This document shows, one piece after another, positions 55,930 to 64,000 of a stretch of 64,000 nucleotides of DNA; position 1 is the stretch's first letter, and each line of letters starts with the position of its first letter. The translations under genes and the position numbers were made by a program. This DNA comes from Dioscorea cayenensis subsp. rotundata (lineage: Eukaryota; Streptophyta; Magnoliopsida; Dioscoreales; Dioscoreaceae): assembly GCF_009730915.1 (NCBI RefSeq), contig NC_052473.1, positions 7,753,727-7,817,726 of the forward strand, in the 5' to 3' direction. The notes under the pieces are model-generated. The model had not been told where the DNA came from and searched no databases. It worked only from the letters and a program-made list of their open reading frames with translations.

Positions 55930-57379
55930 ATTCTTTGCTTGAAAGGTGGGGTTGCCACCTCTTTCTCTTTGCTCGTCCCCTCTTCCACCTCTATAACCTC
56001 GAGTGCGTGTTCTTTTGGCTTCTCACTCGGAAGCCTACCTTCAACCTCACGACCACTTCTCAAAGTGATCGTCTTCACATGCTCTCTAGGGTTGGTCTCT
56101 GTATTGCTTGGTAAGCTTCCATGTGGCCTTTCAGAGAGAGACTTCGCAATTTGACCCACCTAATTTCAAGGTTATGCAAAGAGGTGGTGTGGTTGCGAAG
56201 TGCAGCCTCGACTGATTCAAACCTTGTATTTGCAGATTGTACAAATCTAGCCAAGTGCTTCTCTAAGTTAGTCATTCGGATTTCAAAACTTGAGACTCTG
56301 TTTTCCACCTGAGGGGCTTGTTGTTGTTGTTGTAAACCCGGTGGCCCCATGGCCTTTTGTGGACCTTGGTTACACTATGAGAAATTGGGATGATTCTTCC
56401 AGCCCGGATTGTAGATATTGCTATATGGGTTTCCTTGAGGTCTCATGCCATTACCTACAAAATCAACATTCTCCACCGAAGAAACATCACCAATAGAGAT
56501 CGGGTAATCGGAGGGAGCATGACCTCCACCACAACCGGTGAAATTAGTCATGGCCGCCAATCTATTTGAAGTTAGAAGATCTAACTTCTTACTCAAATTC
56601 TCCACTTGAGCCGCCAATGAAGTTACCGCATCTATTTAATGGAGACCGGCTATCTTTTTCCTCTCCGTAGCATTCCATTGGTAGCTGTTTAACCCCATTT
56701 CTTCAATCAACTGACGGGCCTCATCGGGGGTCTTGCTACCTAAGGTACCTCCTGCTGCCGCATCCAAGAGTTACCTTGTACTCGGGTTCAAACCATTGTA
56801 AAAGGTTTGAACAATCATCCACTCCGGGAATCCGTGTTGCGGGCACTTCCTTAGGAGCTCCTTGAACCTTTCCCATGTCTCAAATAGAGACTCCAATTCA
56901 ACTAAACAAAGGATGAGATCTCGTTCCTAAGCTTTGCTAATTTTCTGGGAGGGAAATAACGGGTTAGAAAAGCTTCCACCATTTCCTCCCACGTGGTAAT
57001 TGACGCTCTAGGTAACGAGTGTAGCCACTGTTTCACACACCTCGAGAAAGCTCTCTATGTGACTGTTTGGATCCTCATCGGCCAAACCATTGAATTGTGC
57101 GGACTGCTGCAACATGTGGATGAATGCTGGCTTCAACTCAAAGTTTTGAGCTGTAATCGGGGGGCGCACAATACTCAATTGTGTCCCCAACAATGAAGGT
57201 ATGGCATAATCAGATAATGTTCGTTGTTGCTCATTCTGTTCTACAATGTTTTCAGATTCTTCTGCTTCCAAATCAGCTGGATTAGACTATTCTTGCACAG
57301 GCTCTTTCCTTTTTCTTCTAAGTGTATGTTCAAGCTCAAGATCCCATTCAATCAATATTGAGGGATTCTCTCAGGTAAT
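55930..57379 (-). pseudogene. gag: gag of E8, broken
   Basis: The start is lost (ATT instead of ATG at 57377-57379), with TGA three codons later. In the gag domain, 57008-57271 reads NFELKPAFIHMLQQSAQFNG...SFLEVCE and joins TVATLVT by a deletion of about 78 bp (sisters: EVCDMLKINGVTDD...KAKQWLHSL). The knuckle CTGCGGGHAPSDY (last Cys to Tyr) lies near 56510-56550. The C-terminal part (56075-56350) has a shift near 56160. Clearly inactive. Confidence 0.87.
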
Positions 57380-57506
57380 AACCTGGACCTGCACCCAAAA
57401 AGAAAGAAAAAGAAATCAGAACAATGATAGAATAAGAAGATATAAAATAGAATGTATGGTGAAGTAGCTAAGAAAACAAAGTGCAAAGTATCTATAAACA
57501 CCTATT

Positions 57507-57523
57507 CCCCGGCAACGGCGCCA
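57507..57523 (-). other. Primer-binding site of E8, tRNA-Asp, perfect
   Basis: All 17 bases equal TGGCGCCGTTGCCGGGG on the - strand, the exact complement of the plant tRNA-Asp(GTC) 3' end. It is 6 nt from the LTR. Confidence 0.95.
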
Positions 57524-57529
57524 AAAACA

Positions 57530-59406
57530 TGACAAGATCCCCTTGCGTATATCCCGCAAGTGCACGGGTTTGTCGAAGTAAGAATCCTAGGTGAGCGGGT
57601 ATCGAATCGCCAGGGAGTAGGGAATAAAAATACTTAATTTGATTGATAGCTATGTGAAAGATCAATGATGATGAGTGTGACAATGATTCAATTCTCAACA
57701 ATAAAAACAACAAGTAAGAGAGCAAAAGTAAAGAAGGGGATAAGACAATCGATAAAAATGGGGTACCCGGATAATGGTCCGCCTAGGATAATTGTTTCAA
57801 GTGCAAGAACCCTCTATTATGTTTCCTAATCAATGCAATGGTGAGTAGTGGAAATTCTTAATTACATAGTCCCAAATCTAAGGTCAACTATGCCTAACTC
57901 TATACATGTCCCGGAGGAGAAATCGAACAATGTCAACACCTTGCACTCGCATAGAGTTGCAATGAGCTCTACGGATTATAGGTGATAATCTCTTCCTAAT
58001 TATAGACCAAACCCTTTGGTCCAGGTGGAAGGTCTCTAACCACAATTGAGCCCTAGATACTAAGATCACATCAACGCTTCACTCCGTTGCACGCGCAACT
58101 AAGCCCCAGCGGAAGTTCATCCCTTAGACCATTAACTCTATTATGACCGCAAAGAACTCGAGGAACTGAGGTAGAATCTGTCACGTCGGAGGGGAAAGGG
58201 GATGCTCCTGTACCTCTTGACTCAACCTCTCAACCCTCTACAACCTTGCTTTGTCTAACGCTCATGGTGTGTCACTCACTCACAAGGTTACTAAGAAGAA
58301 CTCTCAACCCTAGTGTCACTCTAGGGGAAATGTTCATACAATCAAGCATTCAAGGTTGGAACTCACAATAAACATCAATTTATTGAAAGCATAATAAAGA
58401 GATTCAAAGAAACGAATACATCCTAGGGTTCACAAATACCCAAGTACCCACTAGGGGTTTAGCTCTCCATGGAGCTAAGTACAATCAAAGAAATAGAATG
58501 TAAAAGCAATAAATCCATAAAAAAACCCCCTCGATAGTCGTGTCGATGGCCTTGTAGAAAGTCCTCTACTCATCGTCCAAGGATGCCCTCGTCCGGTATA
58601 GGGTACGCCTCAACAAAAGCTCCCCTACCAACCTTCTTCCTCAGGAATGATGATGTCAAACCAATAGAACCTCTCCAAAACCTTAACCAATACCCCTCAA
58701 AACCCTAGCCGAAGCCCTCTCTCAAGTTAGGGAAAAAGATGGAGAAAAAGAATGCTAAAAATCGGGGCTAATTCGGCTTTAAATAGTCTTTGAAATCGAG
58801 GCGACTACATGGGCGTGGATGCTTCACGCGCCCGTGTGGAATTTCCACACGGGCGTGGATAATTTCCACATGACCGTATGGATACCCTGAACTCCTGTTT
58901 TCTCGGCCGTCGTGAGCAGTCTTTGCTACGATGCTTGCTACTATGTTCTCTGCGGTGATCCGCTATAGATGTCGGCCTAAATAGCTTCTGAATCCATACT
59001 TTCATCGGAGTAGCATAAGCGGCACGCGTTCACATCGTGGATCACTTGCTTCTTCAATGATTGGCACGTTGGTAGAGCTCTTGTTCTATGTGCATAAGTC
59101 GGAATGCTCGAGTGTCACTGCCTTTGTGCCCCTCTAAATGGATGTGCCAAACTCGAATACGAGGAGGTTGGCACACACTCTAGCATCTCACATCGACCTA
59201 TGTCTTCGCATTTGAAACTTAGCAAGATTTCCTCCAAAATCGGTGCATTGTAATCCACATTGGCTTCTTTCATTTATACATGGCCCCACAACCCTACCTG
59301 CACGAAAGTAACATAAAAACACACATATTAGTCTAAAAATCCAAGAAAAGTAATGCTCAACATTAAGAATGAACACTTCGCATTCATATTGCACAAGCAC
59401 TTATTA
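57530..59406 (-). repeat. 5' LTR of E8
   Basis: 1877 bp, TAATAAGTGC (TG mutated to TA)...ATCTTGTCA on the - strand, next to GTACT at 59407. TATA-like box 58777-58786 (complement), palindrome unit at about 58800-58885. Confidence 0.92.
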
Positions 59407-60100
59407 GTACTCATGGTCTTCAAGTAGTGTTTTCAACTCCAAATCTGGTGCTTCCTCGGGTTGATGACATCAAACCCATGTTCCAAAAGCCCATCACCAC
59501 TGTTTGTACCACTGTTTCTTCTCATGACCACTGCACTCTCTTGAGCTGTTGCTGCATAATGAACCACGAAGCTCAAAACATTCAGCATTATTTCATAGAA
59601 CGTCATGATTCCCACACTGTTGCCACCCGTTCGCCTCCTGTACGCTTGCTGACACCTGGCCCATATCAGCGTGGTTCTCCAAGGTGGGATTCATGCAACC
59701 CTCGATGAAAGTCAAAACAAAGCTGTTCAATTGGTGATATGCTTCCTTCACTCCATGATGGTGTTCCACTTTTTATAAAGGTCTCAAACAACGTGTGCCA
59801 TTTGCCGCCATCATTAGATATGCTCGAATCACCGGATAGCGATGAGAATACAAAAAATGGTTATCGGGAGGTGTGAAAAAATGTTGTCGAGTCTGCAGAT
59901 TAATCCGACCATCAAATGCGTATGCGTTGTCTTCCAACTTGATGTTCGAGGGTTACCATGTTGCATTCACGAGATGGACTATCTGAGAAAAGAAATGGAA
60001 AGTGAATTAAACTATTAAGAAAGAAATAACGATAAAGAATGAATAAAGAATAAAATGGCTAGAGTAATAATCTAAAAGGTTCCTTGAATTTCTTAAAGTT
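59407..60100 (-). pseudogene. B2: duplicate of the B 5' region with the unidentified ORF, frameshifted
   Basis: Homologous to 31596-32269, including the PDLELKTLPKDLEY-type linker near 59420-59460 and the segment equivalent to the 146-codon ORF. Many 1-3 base insertions and deletions relative to 31690-32130 break the frame. The remaining short frames on this stretch are not genes. Confidence 0.75.
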
Positions 60101-60117
60101 CCCCGACTAGCGCTACA
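60101..60117 (-). other. Degraded primer-binding site of B2
   Basis: TGTAGCGCTAGTCGGGG keeps the GGGG end and part of the core of the tRNA-Asp complement. It is recognised by position, 6 nt from the LTR, and by alignment with 32270-32286. Confidence 0.6.
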
Positions 60118-60122
60118 AAACT

Positions 60123-61552
60123 TGATTTTTCCCCTGCAAGTGTACGGGATCGCCAAGTAATACCTCGCGTGAAGATCTCAAGTGATGGAGTTTTACTCTA
60201 CTAAATGTAATTAAAGCTAAAACGAGATTATGACCAAATTAGAGAGAACAAGCAATAAGCAAGCAAGAAAATCAATGAGATGCAAAGGCCTATGGATGAG
60301 GATCCCCTTGAGGGGTTATCATGCAACATGGATGATGATCTAAAGATGGAAGGGTAAAATGGACCATGAGATTTCAAGATTAGAACAACCCCAATTTCTC
60401 GGAGATTGAACCCTATTCCCATACGAACATAGATAGGAATTTCTTCCAAATCTACATTCCTACGATTGCATTGAGTACGAGGAAATCTCACTTAGGATTA
60501 AACCTACTCTTCTTCGGATTAAACCTACATGGAGGGCTACCAAACACCCGATTTCTCGGCGTGATGATACAAGCATCCCCTTTTAATCCATTCATGACCT
60601 AATACATACGAGCAAGTTACATCTAATTGCATCATTCATAAAAGAGATACAGATTTCTCCTTAGTGTAGCACTTAGCATGAAAACAATGGATTAAATCTC
60701 AAAATTACCCAAGCATGGAATTAACAAGTTATTATCCAACATACATGATAAAACCCCCCAAGGTTCATCAACACCCGGTGGCCTTGGGTGTCTAGTGTGT
60801 CAGCATCTCACAACAAGCAATACAAACAAGCAAAACATGAAACAAAAGCATAAATGACACTCCCTAGATGAAATGGTGGAGGAGGAGGTGAAGAATGTGT
60901 CGAATGACGCTTTCCCCCGCCAAAGGAGTGCCAAATGACACTTCCTCTAGCCGCGGGTCTCCTTCCTTCAAATCGTGGTAAATCTCCCCTTGAATGATGT
61001 TGCCTTCTTATCTTGAGAGTCTTGGAACTTGGGCTTGAAGGATCTTCTAGCTTCCTTGCCCTTCTTCTCCTTCCGAAGGTTGCCCAAAATCTCCCAAGTG
61101 GTCTCCCCAAAATCGGCCAAGAAAATGTCCACCCAAAAGTTCCTTGTTCTGCCCTAAAAGTTGGTATTTATACCCCAGGGCATCACGGGTCGTATGGGGT
61201 CATATGGGGGTCGTATAGCACTCAAAAACCTTAGATTCGCGATCCATACGGGGTGCATACGGCCTCCATACGACCCCGTATCTTGGAGTAGTATGGAAAT
61301 GCAGGCGGACACTCCAAATCATTTTCTTTTTCTAGATGCATACGACCCCATCTTGGGTAGTAGGTGATAGTATGAAATTCCTGTTTTCTTCTCTTTTCGC
61401 CCAAATGATATCTTCTTGTTCACTATGGCTTCCTTATACCTTACAAAGTAAATAGTAGACAATTAAGCGCAAAACGGGCATTAAACCTCACAAAATACAT
61501 GCAAAGTGAATCGATATATACATGAAAACATCTACATTTTAGACACTTATCA
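60123..61552 (-). repeat. Family B LTR in B2, with a 70-bp deletion
   Basis: 1430 bp. TATA-like TATAAATA at 61165-61172 (complement), CATACGG-type repeats at about 61175-61370. Compared with 32293-33801 it lacks the segment equivalent to 32346-32415; both ends of that segment have AAGA, so a short-repeat deletion is likely. Confidence 0.92.
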
Positions 61553-61590
61553 AATATCCCCACACTTAGCGTTGCTTGTCCCCAAAGCAA
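61553..61590 (-). other. Polypurine tract and hairpin of B2
   Basis: AAGTGTGGGGATATT-type tract next to the LTR on the - strand (one base shorter). 61572-61590 is the TTGCTTGGGGACAAGCAA hairpin with one extra base. Confidence 0.85.
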
Positions 61591-62979
61591 TCAACTCATG
61601 AAAAACAAAGAGGCGAGAAGTGGCTAAATGCATTACCTCGGCATCAAGTAAATATAAGACTCAAAAACAATGGACAATGATAAATAGATGTTGAGTTATA
61701 GTCGAGTAAGCATAATAAAAATATCCCTGTCTCACCCCTTATATATGCATCGTGCGTGTAAGTGAATCTTATATCTCATATGCCCGGATCTGGTCTAGCC
61801 TAAGGACTTCAATCGATGCTGACTCTAGATGCTAATTACTCCACTTACAAAGAATGCTATGTCTTAAACTACTAAGTGCTACTTCAATGGCCAAATAAGA
61901 TCCTTCAAATTCAATACCTTGAAACTAAGTCCACTTTCTACTCAAAAACCTTTGGTAGGTACTCAAAAAGATCACTAGGTTTTATTTTCATTTCATCATT
62001 CATTTCTTCTTTTTTTTTTTTGAGTCCGACTAACATAGACTGCAAGAAAATCATTGTGAAATCTTTCTGGAGGGTGCACATGCTGGTTAGGCACAAGACA
62101 CACCCAACTACTCGATTAGAGTCCACATAGAGCGCATTCATGCTTCAATAGCGAGAGGAATCTCGACATAGACTAATTTTTACATTCACCCTAGATCACA
62201 TCTTCAGAGTACTCTACATGATACAAAACTAGGATTAGCTCAACAAGACTTAAAAGTTCTTAAGAGTCCATTGAAGGATAGAACTTAGTGTTCTAAGGTC
62301 AAGTACTCAAAGTAGTATGTTACGCATACAAGAGAGTTAGAGAGTAGTCACATTGGCTATTCCCAGGGCATCAACAAAAAATTCAGTGCACATGACAATA
62401 CTAGGGGTAAAACAGGATTCAATAAAGCATAGAAACAAGTAACTCACATCAATCATTAGTCCAAGCTAAAAAAATCTTACAAGAATGAACAAAGCCATCA
62501 TATGTAACACTAGCATGTAGTAAATGATCCTAATACATGAAATACACCAATCCCCACACTTAGTGTTGTATATTGCCCTCAATGTACACTAATTATGAAA
62601 AACATGCAAGATGAAGCAATGCAAATAATAAAGGAGGTTGAAAACGAACTCCCCGGTTCAACTTGTGCTCTTCGTGAGGTAGGACGTGAGAAAATGTGTG
62701 GTGAGCAAGACATGTCTCGTCCGACCTCCATTAAAACCTGGAAAGCTCACCAAATTACCTTAATGCCCTGTGAGGCAAAAGGGGGGCATCATCATTCCAC
62801 AAAGATTTAAAAAGAATACAAGCACAAGGGAGAAACTAGAGAGTAGTCAACAAAACATAAAGATGAAAATAAACTAAAGTTCGACAACACAAGTCGATAG
62901 GGTAGAACCATGCCAAATCATCAAAATACAAAAATACAAAGCAAAAGTAAATAATAGGTGTTCAAGCTCCAATAAGCTA
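61591..62979 (-). other. 3' untranslated region of B2
   Basis: Colinear with 33840-35227, with scattered small indels. No gene is seen. Open frames at 61876-62130 and 62595-62810 are not conserved in the first copy. Confidence 0.78.
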
Positions 62980-63424
62980 CTACTCATCACAATCTGGTGG
63001 TGGTGGTGGTGGCATGGTGGTAGAAGAAGTGGCCACAGTGTGCGGGAGGGATGAACCACGGTGGGAGGTGAGGAAAGCGGTGAAGATCTCCTCGAGCCAA
63101 GCCTTTGTCCCCTCGCTGATCTGGTGAAGCGCTAGCGAATCTCACAGCTGCTCCCGATGCATGCGACCTAAACCTCTCCCTCGGTCCCCCTCGGGTCTCA
63201 TGTCGAAGTCGGGGGTAAAGATGTGGCGCCCGGGGGTAGGAGGCAGGTGCGTCCTCGAGCCCCATCTCGTCCAGGAGGAGCTCCATCTCGAGACATGACC
63301 CGTATGGGAGCCATTTTGAGCGGCCGTGCGAGATGGCACGAGGCACTGTTGGTTGGCTCGTGTTCATCTCAGAGCAGCCACCATGTACGGCCCAGATGAG
63401 GCCGTATGCTCCCTTTAAAACCAT
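62980..63424 (-). pseudogene. C-terminal piece of the B third ORF, second copy
   Basis: Homologous to 35228-35578 but shifted by several small indels: recognisable pieces are SRWSSSWTRWGS, the PGRHIFTPDFDMRPEGD segment and the start of the PPPP tail near 63000-63015. No complete frame. Confidence 0.6.
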
Positions 63425-63774
63425 TTAAAAACCCGAAAACTTGCCCCAAATGATGTAAACATGGTGTGGCAAGGTCGAAGTCATCTCTAAACACGAATGA
63501 AATGAATAAAACGACGATCTAGTACATGAATTAACACCTAAACATGAGTTTCCCAAGAAGTTGCACAAATATACCACAATTAAAACGATGAGGGCACTAT
63601 GCCAAGTGTGTGAGTATGAACTAATTCAAAAGTAAATCAAGTCTAAGAAATACGAGAATGGAAATGAAGTAAGACCTATAATACAAGAAAATGAAAGAAA
63701 ACACCACCGACACTTGGTTGCCTCCCAGGAAGCGCTTGTTTAACGTCACGAGCCTGACGTACCTTTTCCTTACC
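63425..63774 (-). other. Post-pol region of B2
   Basis: Same content as 35579-36004: CCTGGGAGGCAACCAAG-type hairpin at about 63713-63729 and ACGTCAGGCTCGTGACGT near 63743-63760. No gene. Confidence 0.65.
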
Positions 63775-64000
63775 TCACGGGGGCTCAAAGAGTTTGAAAC
63801 CACACCCGGTTTCCTTTGTAGTGCTATTATTGAAGTAAAATTTTAATCGTTGCCCATTGACCTTAAAAGTACCATTTTCTGGGTGGTTTACCTCAACCAC
63901 TCCATGTGGGAAGACTTGAGTAACCGTGTACGGACACGACCAACGTGATCTTAGCTTCCCAGGAAATAATTTCAGCCTAGAGTTGAACAGCAGGACTTGA
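63775..64000 (-). pseudogene. Integrase C-terminus of B2, cut by the window end
   Basis: Equivalent to 36005-36230. It contains the [14 protein letters not shown] segment, [24 protein letters not shown] and the end KLFEPP with its stop at 63775-63777. The upstream part lies beyond the window, so the state of the whole gene is unknown. Confidence 0.8.

Larger units (their letters stand above)
38752..59406 (-). mobile_element. E8, family A element inserted in B, interrupted by E9
   Basis: Flanked by GTACT at 38747-38751 and 59407-59411, a perfect 5-bp target duplication. It has LTRs of 1877 (5') and 1796 bp (3'), PBS, gag-protease, array, cassette, ORF-1, 3' UTR and PPT. Without E9 (43656-54025) it is about 10.3 kb, the same as E9 itself. 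No RT, RNase H or integrase. Its host site lies in the B reading frame between LPKDLEY and AFSGE. Confidence 0.93.

Overview
The window is plant nuclear DNA made almost entirely of nested long-terminal-repeat (LTR) retrotransposons. I see no host gene, no tRNA or rRNA gene and nothing prokaryotic. The elements are Ty3/gypsy of the Athila type, a lineage known only from plants. The signs are a 17-nt primer-binding site equal to the complement of the plant tRNA-Asp(GTC) 3' end, LTRs opening TGATAAGTG, an Athila-style gag with a C-X2-C-X3-H-X4-C knuckle, a DSGAS protease, an FIDD reverse transcriptase, and a third ORF after pol that resembles Athila ORF-1. The species cannot be named from this sequence.

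Two families are present. Family A has LTRs of about 1.8-1.9 kb and encodes gag-protease and ORF-1, but its copies lack reverse transcriptase, RNase H and integrase. Family B has LTRs of about 1.5 kb and carries reverse transcriptase, RNase H and integrase, but its copies here lack gag and protease. Both use tRNA-Asp priming, the same hairpin before the polypurine tract and the same paired hairpins after pol. One could supply what the other lacks; that is inference.

Layout of the left half. E1 (+, 1-6632) is a family A element whose ORF-1 start is fused to an integrase from another element. E2 (-, its 3' LTR at 6633-8313) sits in E1. E3 (+, 10823-27316) sits in E2 and is itself hit twice: by E4 (-, 16786-22325, target duplication TTCAC) inside ORF-1, and by a family B solo LTR (24938-26441, target duplication ATGGG) inside its 3' LTR. 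A diverged gag fragment E5 (-, 27317-28729), possibly the far part of E2, and a lone LTR E6 (+, 28730-30614) end this half at a rearranged junction near 30.7 kb.

Layout of the right half, mostly on the - strand. Family B sequence is tandemly repeated. One complete B unit (31596-38751) and part of another (59407-64000) both carry a family A element at exactly the same pre-RT site, GTACT. The complete insertion E8 (38752-59406) is interrupted by E9 (+, 43656-54025), the best preserved family A copy, with one frameshift in gag-PR. The other insertion survives as the LTR fragment E7 (30710-31595). The repeat period is 27.8 kb.

The most interesting structure is in family A. In front of ORF-1 lies a tandem array of about five 112-bp units, each with two CG-rich palindromes. 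It is followed by a TTTAAA-type box, a leader with a splice-donor-like site and, about 250-280 bp on, an acceptor-like site 3 nt before the ORF-1 ATG. One unit of the same palindromes stands just upstream of the TATA-like box in the LTR. This looks like a second, internal promoter cassette for ORF-1.
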